Below are positions 34,344-42,754 of a DNA stretch of 64,000 nt, piece after piece. The DNA comes from Azophilus sp965221755 (GTDB taxonomy: Bacteria; Pseudomonadota; Gammaproteobacteria; Pseudomonadales; Azotimanducaceae). Every line of letters begins with the position of its first letter. The stretch's first letter is position 1. Under the pieces are notes generated by a model. That model made no database searches. It was not told the origin of the DNA and worked only from the letters and a program-made list of their open reading frames with translations. The stretch lies in contig OZ244921.1 of NCBI GenBank assembly GCA_965221755.1, positions 310,001 through 374,000 on the forward strand, written 5' to 3'. Both the position numbers and the translations under genes were made by a program.

Positions 34344-35720
34344 CTACAGGGTCTCCGCCTTAGCGATGGCGTCCTCGATGCTGCCGACCATGTAGAAGGC
34401 GTTTTCCGGCAGCTGGTCGTACTCGCCCTCCAGGATGCCCTTGAAGCTGCGCACCGTATCCTCCCGGCGCACGAACTTGCCGTCCTGGCCAGTGAACTGG
34501 GAGGCGACGAACATGGGCTGGGAGAAGAACTGCTGCATCTTGCGCGCCCGGTAAACGAGCTGCTTGTCCTCTTCGGAGAGTTCGTCCATGCCGAGGATGG
34601 CGATGATGTCGCGCAGCTCCTGGTAGCGCTGCAGGGTCTGCTGCACCCCTTGGGCCACGTCGTAGTGCTCCTGGCCGACCACGTTGGGGTCAAGTTGCCG
34701 ACTGGTGGAGTCCAGCGGGTCCACCGCCGGGTAGATGCCGAGGTCGGTGATGGCGCGGGAGAGGGTGACCGTGGAGTCCAAGTGCGCGAAGGTGGTCGCG
34801 GGCGACGGGTCCGTCAGGTCGTCGGCGGGCACATAGACTGCCTGCACCGAAGTGATGGAGCCGGTCTTGGTGGTGGTGATGCGTTCCTGGAGAACGCCCA
34901 TCTCCTCAGCCAGGTTGGGCTGGTAGCCCACAGCCGAAGGCATCCGTCCGAGCAGCGCGGAGACCTCGGTGCCAGCCAAGGTGTAGCGGTAGATGTTGTC
35001 GATGAACAGCAGCACGTCGCGGCCCTCGTCGCGGAACTGCTCCGCCAAGGTCAAGCCGGTGAGGCCCACCCGCAGACGGTTGCCGGGCGGTTCGTTCATC
35101 TGCCCGAAGACCAGGGAAATCTTGTCGAGAACCCCAGCCTCCTCCATCTCGTAATAGAAGTCGTTGCCTTCGCGGGTGCGCTCGCCGACGCCGGCGAACA
35201 CGGAAAGCCCGGAGTGCTCGATCGCGATGTTGCGGATCAACTCCAGCATGGTGACCGTCTTGCCCACGCCGGCGCCGCCGAACAGGCCCACCTTGCCGCC
35301 CTTGGCGAACGGGCAGATCAGGTCGATCACCTTGACGCCGGTCTCAAGCAGCTCATTGCCGCCGATCTGGTCTTCGTAGGTGGGCGCCTTGCGGTGGATC
35401 GGCATCTTTTGCGCGGCATTCACCGGGCCCTTCTCATCGATGGGGTTGCCAAGCACGTCCATGATGCGGCCCAAGGTCTCCTCGCCGACCGGCACGGCGA
35501 TCGGCTGGCCGGTGTTGACCACTTCCAGACCCCTGGAGAGGCCGTCGCTCACGCCCATGGCGATGGTGCGCACCACGCCGTCGCCCAACTGCTGCTGCAC
35601 CTCCAAGGCGGTGCCGCTTTGGGTCACCGTCAATGCGTCATAGACCTTGGGAACGTCCTCTCGATTGAACTCGACGTCAATCACCGCTCCGATGATCTGC
35701 ACGATTCGGCCACTCGACAT
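34344..35720 (-). CDS. atpD: F1 ATP synthase beta subunit
   Basis: 458 aa. AtpD carries the catalytic nucleotide sites. Visible are GRIVQIIGAVIDVEF at the N-terminus, the P loop GLFGGAGVGKTV (about residue 148), the catalytic Glu segment GVGERTREGND (about 181-191), and ALLGRMPSAVGYQPNL. The C-terminal DELSEEDKQLVYRARKMQQFFSQPMFVASQFTG is standard. Located between atpG (56 bases upstream) and atpC in the normal order. Confidence 0.98.
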   Translation of the reverse strand: MSSGRIVQIIGAVIDVEFNREDVPKVYDALTVTQSGTALEVQQQLGDGVVRTIAMGVSDGLSRGLEVVNTGQPIAVPVGEETLGRIMDVLGNPIDEKGPVNAAQKMPIHRKAPTYEDQIGGNELLETGVKVIDLICPFAKGGKVGLFGGAGVGKTVTMLELIRNIAIEHSGLSVFAGVGERTREGNDFYYEMEEAGVLDKISLVFGQMNEPPGNRLRVGLTGLTLAEQFRDEGRDVLLFIDNIYRYTLAGTEVSALLGRMPSAVGYQPNLAEEMGVLQERITTTKTGSITSVQAVYVPADDLTDPSPATTFAHLDSTVTLSRAITDLGIYPAVDPLDSTSRQLDPNVVGQEHYDVAQGVQQTLQRYQELRDIIAILGMDELSEEDKQLVYRARKMQQFFSQPMFVASQFTGQDGKFVRREDTVRSFKGILEGEYDQLPENAFYMVGSIEDAIAKAETL

Positions 35721-35776
35721 GCTCTTAGCCCCTTGCCTGATTCAATGGTGTTTTAGGTGTTTCCTGATCGATGCCG

Positions 35777-36637
35777 CTACACCGCAGCGGCGCCGCCCAC
35801 GATTTCCGCAATTTCCTGAGTGATCGCCGCTTGGCGGGCATTGTTGTAGATCAGCGTCAACTCGCCGATCAGCTTCTCCGCGTTCTCGGTGGCGTTCTTC
35901 ATGGCGATCATCTTCGCCGCTTGCTCGCAAGCGCCGTTCTCCACCACTGCCTGATAGACTTGGGATTCGACGTAGCGGATCACCAAGCCCTCGATCAACT
36001 GCCGGGCATCGGGCTCGTAGATGTAGTCCCAGCGGCGCTGAAGCGCCTCATCGGCTTCCGGATCCAAGGGCAGCATTTGGCGCACCGTCGGCGTTTGGGT
36101 CATGGTGTTGACGAAGTCGTTGCTGGCGATGAACAGCTTGTCGATCCTGCCTTCCTCAAAGGCGTCGAACATCACCTTGACGCCGCCGATCAGGTCGGCC
36201 AGCGCGGGCGTCTCGCCCACGTGGCCCACCGCTGCCAGCACGTTGCCGCCAACCGACCTGAAGAACGCCGCCGCCTTGTTGCCGATCAGGCCGAGATCGC
36301 TCTCGACGCCCTTGGCCTGCCAGCCGGCCACGTCCTTGACCAGTTCGCGGAACAGGTTGACGTTCAGGCCGCCGCACAGCCCCTTGTCGGTGGAGACCAC
36401 GAGGTAGCCCACGCGGCGCACCTCCCGCTCGGCCATGTAAACGTGGCGGTACTCCGGATTGGCGTTGGCGAGGTGGCCGATCATCTGTCGTATCTTCTCG
36501 GCATACGGCTTGCCTTGGCGCATGTTCTCCTGGGTGCGGCGCATCTTGCTGGCCGCCACCATCTGCATGGCGGAGGTGATCTTCTGCGTGTTCTCCACGC
36601 TGCCGATCTTCTTGCGAATTTCCTTGCCGACCGCCAT
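35777..36637 (-). CDS. atpG: F1 ATP synthase gamma subunit
   Basis: 286 aa, typical for AtpG. It begins MAVGKEIRKKIGSVENTQKITSAMQMVAASKMRR, the conserved N-terminal coiled-coil helix that turns inside the catalytic hexamer. The central Rossmann-like part has YLVVSTDKGLCGGLNVNLF, and the C-terminus ATENAEKLIGELTLIYNNARQAAITQEIAEIVGGAAA is the matching helix. Lies 34 bases after atpA. Confidence 0.97.
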   Translation of the reverse strand: MAVGKEIRKKIGSVENTQKITSAMQMVAASKMRRTQENMRQGKPYAEKIRQMIGHLANANPEYRHVYMAEREVRRVGYLVVSTDKGLCGGLNVNLFRELVKDVAGWQAKGVESDLGLIGNKAAAFFRSVGGNVLAAVGHVGETPALADLIGGVKVMFDAFEEGRIDKLFIASNDFVNTMTQTPTVRQMLPLDPEADEALQRRWDYIYEPDARQLIEGLVIRYVESQVYQAVVENGACEQAAKMIAMKNATENAEKLIGELTLIYNNARQAAITQEIAEIVGGAAAV

Positions 36638-36671
36638 CGTTGCGCTCCGCTTCGCTTAAGCTCCGTCCGGG

Positions 36672-38216
36672 CTACCAAGTCTGGGTGTTCTTGAACTGCT
36701 CGATGGCGTCGCGCATGTGCCGCTCCACCTCGTCGTCGTAGGCGCCGGTTGCGTTGATGTTGGCCATCCAGTCGCCGTGCTCGGCGTTCATGTAGCCCAG
36801 CAGCGCCTGCTCGAAATCCAGCACCTTGTCAACGGCCACGTCCTCCAGATAGCCCTCGTTGGCGGCGAACAGGACCACGCCCATGTCCGCCACCGTCATC
36901 GGCGCGTATTGCTTCTGCTTCATCAGCTCGGTGACCCGCTGGCCGTGCTCAAGCTGGCGGCGGGTGGCGTCGTCGAGGTCGGAGGCGAACTGGGAGAAGG
37001 CCGCCAGCTCCCGATATTGGGCCAGCGCCAGCTTGATGCCGCCGGCGATCTTCTTCATGAACGGCACTTGGGCCGCGCCGCCCACCCGGGAAACCGAGAT
37101 GCCCGGGCTCATGGCCGGGCGCAGGCCGGCGTTGAAGTTGTCGGTCTCCAGGAAGATCTGGCCGTCGGTGATGGAGATCACGTTGGTGGGCACGAAGGCG
37201 GACACGTCGCCGGCTTGGGTTTCGATGATCGGCAGGGCGGTCAGCGAGCCGGTCTGGCCCTTGACGCGGCCTTCGGTGATGCGCTCCACGTAATCGGCAT
37301 TGACCCGGGAGGCTCGCTCAAGCAGCCGCGAGTGCAGGTAGAACACGTCTCCCGGATAGGCTTCGCGGCCCGGCGGCCGACGCAGCAACAGGGAAATCTG
37401 CCGGTACGCCCAAGCCTGCTTAGTCAGGTCGTCGTAGATGATGAGCGCATCCTCCCCTTCGTCACGGAAGAATTCCCCCATGGAGCAACCGGAATAGGGG
37501 GCGATGAACTGCATGGGCGCGGGATCCGAAGCGCTGGCGGCGACCACGATGGTGTTGTCCATCACCCCGTAATCCTCAAAGGTGCGCACGATGTTGGCGA
37601 TGGTGGACATCTTCTGGCCAATGGCCACGTAAACGCACTTAATGCCGCTGTTCCTTTGGTTGATGATGGCGTCCACGGCGATCGCGGTCTTGCCGATCTG
37701 CCGGTCGCCGATGATGAGCTCGCGCTGGCCGCGGCCGATGGGCACCATGGCGTCGATGCACTTCAGGCCGATCTGCACGGGCTGGTCCACCGATTGGCGG
37801 GCGATGACGCCGGGCGCCACCTTCTCGATGGGCGCCGTCCGCGTTGCGTTGATCGGCCCCTTGCCGTCGATGGGCGCGCCTAGGGAGTCCACTACCCGGC
37901 CGAGCAGCTCGCGGCCCACGGGCACTTCAAGGATGCGGCCTGTGCAGCGGGCGGTCATGCCTTCCGACAGGTTCAGGTAGTTGCCGAGGATGACGGCGCC
38001 GACGGAGTCCCGCTCCAAGTTCAGCGCCATGCCGTAGAGGTCGCCGGGAAACTCGATCATCTCGCCGTACTGCGCATCGGCCAGCCCGTGAATGCGGACG
38101 ATGCCGTCCGACACGCCGACGATCACGCCTTCGTTCCGCGCTTGGGCATGCACGTCGAGGCTTTCGATGCGCTGGCGGATGATGTCGCTGATTTCCGAGG
38201 GATTAAGTGGCTGCAT
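36672..38216 (-). CDS. atpA: F1 ATP synthase alpha subunit
   Basis: 514 aa, matching E. coli. The N-terminus MQPLNPSEISDIIRQRIESLD is standard. The P loop is IGDRQIGKTA (about residue 170), and GQKMSTIANIVRTFED, PYSGCSMGEFFRDEGEDALIIYDDLTKQAWAYRQISLLLRRPPGREAYPGDVFYLHSRLLERA all match the non-catalytic nucleotide-binding subunit. Gap to atpH is 83 bases, the longest within this operon apart from atpE-atpF. Confidence 0.98.
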   Translation of the reverse strand: MQPLNPSEISDIIRQRIESLDVHAQARNEGVIVGVSDGIVRIHGLADAQYGEMIEFPGDLYGMALNLERDSVGAVILGNYLNLSEGMTARCTGRILEVPVGRELLGRVVDSLGAPIDGKGPINATRTAPIEKVAPGVIARQSVDQPVQIGLKCIDAMVPIGRGQRELIIGDRQIGKTAIAVDAIINQRNSGIKCVYVAIGQKMSTIANIVRTFEDYGVMDNTIVVAASASDPAPMQFIAPYSGCSMGEFFRDEGEDALIIYDDLTKQAWAYRQISLLLRRPPGREAYPGDVFYLHSRLLERASRVNADYVERITEGRVKGQTGSLTALPIIETQAGDVSAFVPTNVISITDGQIFLETDNFNAGLRPAMSPGISVSRVGGAAQVPFMKKIAGGIKLALAQYRELAAFSQFASDLDDATRRQLEHGQRVTELMKQKQYAPMTVADMGVVLFAANEGYLEDVAVDKVLDFEQALLGYMNAEHGDWMANINATGAYDDEVERHMRDAIEQFKNTQTW

Positions 38217-38299
38217 TGGGTGTCCCTTAGCTCTTCCTATTGCCTGATCAGGCTGATTTCAAAAACGGGTTGCGGACTCGATGACGACAGGACGACCGC

Positions 38300-38839
38300 T
38301 CAGGCGCGGGCCAGCGCCCCCTGCAGCTTGGCGAGGCGGCCACGCACCGAGCCGTCTATGACCACGTCGCCGGCCCGAATGACCGCGCCGCCGAGAAGCT
38401 CGCCGTCCACTGCGCTGGTCAAGCTGACCGCCTTGTCGAAACGCCGTTGCAGGGCGGCCCTCAACGTTTCCGCCTGGGCATCGGAAAGCGGTCGGGCCGA
38501 GCGCACCTCGACGTCCAAGGTGCGTTCCTCCTGGCCTTTGAGCTCCTCAAAGCGGCCTTGGATCTCGTCCAGCAGAGCCAGCCGCCCATTGGCGCTCAGC
38601 ACTTGGAGGAACTGGCGGCCGGCGGCGTCGATGTCGTCGCCGCAAAGCTTCGCCAGCCGTTGGGCCTTGACGGGGGCGGCGATCTGCGGCGAATCGATCA
38701 ACGCCCGCACCCGAGGCTCGCCCACTGCGGCGCCCAGAACGCTGAGCAAGCGCGACCAGCGGGGCAGGGCCGAGGCCGACTTGGCCGAGGCGAACACCGC
38801 GTTGCCGTAAGGCCGGGCAAGGGTTGCGAGTTCCGCCAT
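38300..38839 (-). CDS. atpH: ATP synthase delta subunit
   Basis: 179 aa, usual length for AtpH. The N-terminal six-helix bundle begins MAELATLARPYGNAVFASAKSASAL, which is the conserved LARPYA(k)A(l)F pattern. The C-terminus DGELLGGAVIRAGDVVIDGSVRGRLAKLQGAL is the family signature that contacts subunit b. It connects F1 to the peripheral stalk. Position between atpF (6 bases upstream) and atpA is canonical. Confidence 0.96.
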   Translation of the reverse strand: MAELATLARPYGNAVFASAKSASALPRWSRLLSVLGAAVGEPRVRALIDSPQIAAPVKAQRLAKLCGDDIDAAGRQFLQVLSANGRLALLDEIQGRFEELKGQEERTLDVEVRSARPLSDAQAETLRAALQRRFDKAVSLTSAVDGELLGGAVIRAGDVVIDGSVRGRLAKLQGALARA

Positions 38840-38845
38840 GTCAGC

Positions 38846-39316
38846 CTAGAGCTCCGCCGCCAGACGCTCGAGCAGGCGCTCATGAGCGCTGGCATCGATG
38901 CGCTCCTCCAGCACCCGTTCAGCGCCCGCAACGGCGAGCGCCGCCACTTGGCGCCTTAGGCTCTCCCGAGCCCGGTTGACTTCCTGATCGATTTCCGCCT
39001 GCGCCGCCTCAAGCAGCCTTGCGCCCTCCAAGCGGGCGTTGCTCTTGGCGTCCTCAATCATCTGGCTGGCCTGTTGCCGGGCTTGGTCAACAATCTGGGC
39101 CGCTTCCGCCCGGGCCTTGGCCCGCTCCGCCGCCGCCCCGCTCTCGGCCTCGCCGAGCTTGCGTTCCGCCGCCGCCGCCGCCGCCAGGCCTTGGGCGATG
39201 GTCCGCTGGCGCTCCGACATCGCCGACTTCAGCGCCGGCCAGATGTACTTCATGCAGAACGCAACGAAGATCAGGAAGACCAAGCTTTGCCCGAACAGCG
39301 TCAATCCTATGTTCAT
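38846..39316 (-). CDS. atpF: ATP synthase b subunit
   Basis: 156 aa, exactly the E. coli length. One N-terminal membrane helix (MNIGLTLFGQSLVFLIFVAFCMKYIWPALKSAMSERQ) is followed by a long alanine- and glutamate-rich helix that forms the peripheral stalk dimer. The sequence continues IAQGLAAAAAAERKLGEAESGAAAERAKARAEAAQIVDQARQQASQMIEDAK, as in other b subunits. Canonical operon position between atpE and atpH. Confidence 0.96.
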   Translation of the reverse strand: MNIGLTLFGQSLVFLIFVAFCMKYIWPALKSAMSERQRTIAQGLAAAAAAERKLGEAESGAAAERAKARAEAAQIVDQARQQASQMIEDAKSNARLEGARLLEAAQAEIDQEVNRARESLRRQVAALAVAGAERVLEERIDASAHERLLERLAAEL

Positions 39317-39389
39317 GTCCGCATTCCGCGTTGTTGCGTGATGATTGCTTGCTCGTTTCGCGCTGTGCGAAGCGAATGGAACCGCGGCG

Positions 39390-39623
39390 CTAGGCGACCG
39401 CGAAGATGACGTACAGGCTGATGCCCACCCCGATCATCGGCACGGCGTCCACGAGGCCGAGCACGATGAAGAGTTGGGTGCGCAGCATCGGCAGCAATTC
39501 CGGCTGGCGGGCGACGCCCTCAAGGTACTTGCCCCCCAACACGGCCACGCCAATGGATGCGCCGATGGCGCTGAGCCCCAGAATGAGGCCAGCCGCTATG
39601 TATAAAAGAACTTCTAGTTCCAT
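39390..39623 (-). CDS. atpE: ATP synthase c subunit
   Basis: 77 aa with two membrane helices. The first contains AAGLILGLSAIGASIGVAVLGGK with the Gly/Ala packing motif; the polar loop has ARQPEL; the second has FIVLGLVDAVPMIGVGISLYV, in which the Asp of VDA is the proton-binding carboxylate. The residues around it carry no Na+-type Gln/Glu/Ser ligand set that I can identify, so a proton ring is likely. Canonical position after atpB, 34 bases away. Confidence 0.97.
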   Translation of the reverse strand: MELEVLLYIAAGLILGLSAIGASIGVAVLGGKYLEGVARQPELLPMLRTQLFIVLGLVDAVPMIGVGISLYVIFAVA

Positions 39624-39657
39624 GGTTTCTCCGGTTTTGACGGTGGGTTGAAACGAA

Positions 39658-40506
39658 TCAATGCTCTTCTGTGTCGTGGGCCTGAGCCAGGTAAACGACG
39701 GTCAGCACCGCGAATATGAACGCCTGCAGGGTGATGACCATCAGGTGGAACGCCGCCCATGCGAAGTGCAGCGCGCCGCCCGCCATCGCGATGAGGATGC
39801 CCGACGAAAACATGAGCGCAATGAGGATGAAGATCATCTCGCCGGCGTACAAATTGCCGAACAGGCGCAGCCCCAGGGACAGCGGCTTGGCGATGAGCGT
39901 CACGAACTCCAGCACGAAGTTGATCGGAATCATCAGCTTGGACGGGAAGGGGTGGAACGACAGCTCAGCGAGAAAACCGCCGATGCCCTTGCATTTGATG
40001 CTGTAGTAGATGATGAGCGCAAACACCGACAGCGCCATCGCCATGGTGATGTTGGGATCGGTGCTCGGCACGATCTTCATGTGCTCGATGCCCGCCAGCT
40101 TGGCCAGTTCCGGCACCCAATCCACGGGCACCAAGTCCATCAGGTTCATGAGAAACACCCACACGAAGATGGTCAGCGCCAAAGGCGCAATGAGGTCGTT
40201 CTTGTGGTTGAAGATGCTTGCGGTGGTGTCGTCAATGAACTCGACGATGATCTCGACGAAGTTCTGCAGGCCGCCCGGCACCCCGGCGGTGGCGCGACTG
40301 GCGGCGCGGCGGAAGACGGCCAGAAAGATCAAGCCCAGGCCGATGGACCAAGCCATCGAATCAACGTGGATGGACATGAAGCCCATCTCGGCCGCCGCCT
40401 CCGCGGAGTGGGCGAAGCCCCAACTGCCGTCCGGGTGCTGGCCGTAGGTCAGGTTGGTCAGGTGGTGCTTGATGTACTCGGCACTGGTTGGATTGTCGGA
40501 TGCCAT
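39658..40506 (-). CDS. atpB: ATP synthase a subunit
   Basis: 282 aa, close to E. coli (271). Several membrane helices. The essential Arg lies in LIAKPLSLGLRLFGNLYAGEMIFILIALMF, the diagnostic signature of subunit a, and the C-terminal helix AWAAFHLMVITLQAFIFAVLTVVYLAQA is conserved. The N-terminus (SAEYIKHHLTNLTYGQHPDGSWGF) is typical of marine gammaproteobacteria in my recollection. It is 25 bases after atpI. Confidence 0.97.
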   Translation of the reverse strand: MASDNPTSAEYIKHHLTNLTYGQHPDGSWGFAHSAEAAAEMGFMSIHVDSMAWSIGLGLIFLAVFRRAASRATAGVPGGLQNFVEIIVEFIDDTTASIFNHKNDLIAPLALTIFVWVFLMNLMDLVPVDWVPELAKLAGIEHMKIVPSTDPNITMAMALSVFALIIYYSIKCKGIGGFLAELSFHPFPSKLMIPINFVLEFVTLIAKPLSLGLRLFGNLYAGEMIFILIALMFSSGILIAMAGGALHFAWAAFHLMVITLQAFIFAVLTVVYLAQAHDTEEH

Positions 40507-40531
40507 AGCTGAGCGAAAAACGTCCTTATCT

Positions 40532-40996
40532 TCAGATGTCCGTTGCCATGCAAGCGCCCGGGCTTGCCTTACCGCCTTGGCGATGCCGCCGCCGGCGGCT
40601 TCCCGAGCGCCGCTGCCGGACCAGCGACTGCCCCAAGGGTGCCGCGACGTAGGCGAGATGCACCCAGCCCAGCGTGGCGAGAAACCCGAGCGGGGCGGGC
40701 TTGGCCCAAGCCAAGGCCAATGCCATCAAGGCCAGGGTGGCCAGTGACCGCGCCAAGCCGTAGGTTAGAACCCGGCCTGCCCTGCGCTCCCGATCAGCCG
40801 CCCATGCGAACAGCGCGGTTGGCACGACGCACGCCATGCCGCCCCAAGCCGCCGCCGCGGCCTGTTCGGCCCCGAGCAGCGCAAACAAGCACACCGCCGC
40901 CGCGGCCATGACAACCTGCATGGCCGCAATGGCGCAAATCAGACTGATGTTTCCCGCGCCCCGCCCAAGCGTTGCGCCGGACCAATCGAAAGCCAA
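40532..40996 (-). CDS. atpI: AtpI-like ATP synthase accessory protein
   Basis: 154 aa with about four hydrophobic helices (roughly 18-40, 48-66, 80-98 and 104-122), followed by a basic tail. AtpI assists c-ring assembly. The start is TTG at 40996 preceded by no strong Shine-Dalgarno sequence, so a downstream start is possible. Sequence conservation is weak, as is usual in this family; the assignment relies on position as first gene of the atp operon, length and membrane topology. The promoter at 41026-41054 lies just upstream. Confidence 0.8.
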   Translation of the reverse strand: MAFDWSGATLGRGAGNISLICAIAAMQVVMAAAAVCLFALLGAEQAAAAAWGGMACVVPTALFAWAADRERRAGRVLTYGLARSLATLALMALALAWAKPAPLGFLATLGWVHLAYVAAPLGQSLVRQRRSGSRRRRHRQGGKASPGACMATDI

Positions 40997-41025
40997 GTCA
41001 GGCGGGTCCCGTGAAAGCGGCGCGG

Positions 41026-41054
41026 ATTATAGAGAGGCGGTTTGGCGCATTCAA
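41026..41054 (-). promoter_or_regulatory. Sigma70 promoter for the atp operon
   Basis: On the minus strand TTGAAT (41054-41049) and TATAAT (41031-41026) are separated by exactly 17 bases. Predicted initiation near 41019 leaves a leader of about 22 bases before the atpI start. This is the best -35/-10 pair I found in the window and shows that the atp genes have their own transcription start, independent of parAB. Confidence 0.7.
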
Positions 41055-41250
41055 CAGCGATTTTGCAAAAAGTCCGCGTTTCGCAGGGACCGCGCCGTCA
41101 ACGGGCGCCCGCGCCGCGGGCGCGTTGGCGTTTCGCCGGCGCAAAACGCCGCGCCTGTTGCCTAGGTCAGGTTCCGCAATGCTTCCGAGCCCGCTCCCGC
41201 CCGGCGCGGCCTGTTGAGGGCGGTCCGAAGGCGGTCCCGGCCAAAGCCGC

Positions 41251-42243
41251 TCACTCCAGCGCATACTGCCAGCCAAAGGTCAGCACATGATCGGTTTCAA
41301 GCTGCGGCCCGTCCAGATCTCGGTGCAGCGGCAGCGACGCCTCCGCGCCGAGGCGATGCCTGCCCAGCAGGAGGTTCAGGCCGAAGATGGCTTCGAGGCG
41401 TTTGCCGCCGCGCAGTTGCGGATCCACCGTCGGCACCAGATTGCCGGCAAGCCCGCCGGCGAATCGAGGGTCGGCGCCGCTTACGTCGCTCCAGGCGCTG
41501 TACTTGGCGCGCAGGGACAGCGAAAGTTCGGGCCGCGGCGACCAAGCGCCCCAAGCCGTGGCCTCAGCGCGGTCCTCCCGGCGGTAGCCGTGCTTGTTGT
41601 CGTCCAACCGCACCAGTCCGCGAATCTGGGCGCCGAACGAGCCGCCGGCGCGCTGCCGATTCCAAGTGAGCGAGCCGGTGGCCGACCAGGAGCCGGAACC
41701 GATTTGCATCGGATAGGGCAGCACCGACTCGCCCATCGGCGTGCGGTCGCGGTGGCTTGTCCGGCCGGTGGGGGCGACGATGCCCAAGCTCGCGGCGCCG
41801 TCGCCTGCCAAGGGGAACAGCGCCGAGAACCGGAGGTCGCCAAGGCCGTCCGTGGCGGTTTCGAACTGCCCGCCCATGGCAGTGGCATGGTCCATCCTCA
41901 TGGAGGAGTAATAGGGTGCCATGGCCATCAGCGTGATCGAGTCCGAGAGCGCATGCATGACCCCCAGCATGTGCATGGTCATGGTCATCTCCAAGGGGGC
42001 GACGCGGTAGGCGCCGCTGCCGCTGCGCAGCAACTGATCGGGCGCAAGGCCTCGGGTGCCGTCGCGGTTGCCGGCCATGGTCATCAGCATGGCGCGGTAG
42101 GAGAACATCCATTCCCCCTTGTCATGTCGGTGGTCGGCCATGACGCCGATCGGGGCGTGGTCGTCCGCACGGCCGGCATCCGCTGCACCATGCATGGGCA
42201 ATGGCAAAAGCGCGGCCAACGCCGCGCACGGGAGTCTCTTCAC
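41251..42243 (-). CDS. Outer-membrane beta-barrel protein, putative transporter
   Basis: 330 aa with a signal peptide (MKRLPCAALAALLPLPMHGAADA). The opening mature segment HAPIGVMADHRHDKGEWMFSYRAMLMTMAGNRDGTRGL and the repeated Met/His-rich pieces (MTMTMHMLGVMHALS, MAMAPYYSSMRMDHATAMGG) fit a family annotated as transporters related to the phenol-degradation meta-pathway porins, often next to copper-resistance genes. Alternating hydrophobic strands and the aromatic C-terminus (LTFGWQYALE) suggest a beta barrel. Met/His richness suggests metal, perhaps copper, but this is inference. It breaks the usual parB-atpI adjacency. Confidence 0.75.
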   Translation of the reverse strand: MKRLPCAALAALLPLPMHGAADAGRADDHAPIGVMADHRHDKGEWMFSYRAMLMTMAGNRDGTRGLAPDQLLRSGSGAYRVAPLEMTMTMHMLGVMHALSDSITLMAMAPYYSSMRMDHATAMGGQFETATDGLGDLRFSALFPLAGDGAASLGIVAPTGRTSHRDRTPMGESVLPYPMQIGSGSWSATGSLTWNRQRAGGSFGAQIRGLVRLDDNKHGYRREDRAEATAWGAWSPRPELSLSLRAKYSAWSDVSGADPRFAGGLAGNLVPTVDPQLRGGKRLEAIFGLNLLLGRHRLGAEASLPLHRDLDGPQLETDHVLTFGWQYALE

Positions 42244-42288
42244 TTTCCAGCTCCTGTAAGTGGTCTTTTGGTCGAACGTCGGGAACGA

Positions 42289-42603
42289 TTACAGGAGAAA
42301 GCCGGGTGGCCCCCTTGCGGAAGCCGGCGTTGGTCGCCGGCAGAGCGCGGGCGGCGCGTAGGGCGCCGGCTTGCGGGCCGCCACAGCTTCATTCCGGGCG
42401 AATTCAGGCGGCTGCGGCGACAGCGACGGGGCCACGCCGTCAACGCAGAACAGGCAGTGTTCCGGGATGGGCTCGACCACGGCCCCGTGCCCCTGATGGC
42501 CACTGTGGTCCTCGGCCAAGGCCGCGTTCAACGGACCGATCAGGAGACCCCCGAAAAGGATGGCGGCCAGAGCCAGCCCATTGCCGCGCGGCGCCCGGTT
42601 CAT
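42289..42603 (-). CDS. Small secreted His/Cys-motif protein (DUF2946-like)
   Basis: 104 aa, beginning with a signal or anchor helix (NGLALAAILFGGLLIGPLNAALA), then DHSGHQGHGAVVEPIPEHCLFCVDG. The HSGHQGHG cluster and H-C-x-x-C motif could bind a metal; DUF2946 proteins have a similar arrangement near copper genes. It lies 45 bases upstream of the Met/His-rich barrel protein on the same strand, so the two probably form one metal-related operon. Start chosen at ATG 42603, after which the hydrophobic segment begins. Confidence 0.6.
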   Translation of the reverse strand: MNRAPRGNGLALAAILFGGLLIGPLNAALAEDHSGHQGHGAVVEPIPEHCLFCVDGVAPSLSPQPPEFARNEAVAARKPAPYAPPALCRRPTPASARGPPGFLL

Positions 42604-42754
42604 GGACGTTGAGCATGGCCGTCGGCCACCCAGCCCGCACAGGCCGGCTGCGGATCCGCGAATGCCGATCTTCCGGGCGCCGGGGGAGATCTGCGCCATC
42701 TTCCCGGCGACCGCTGCCGCAAAACGCTCAAGCGACGGTTGCACGGACCAGCGC

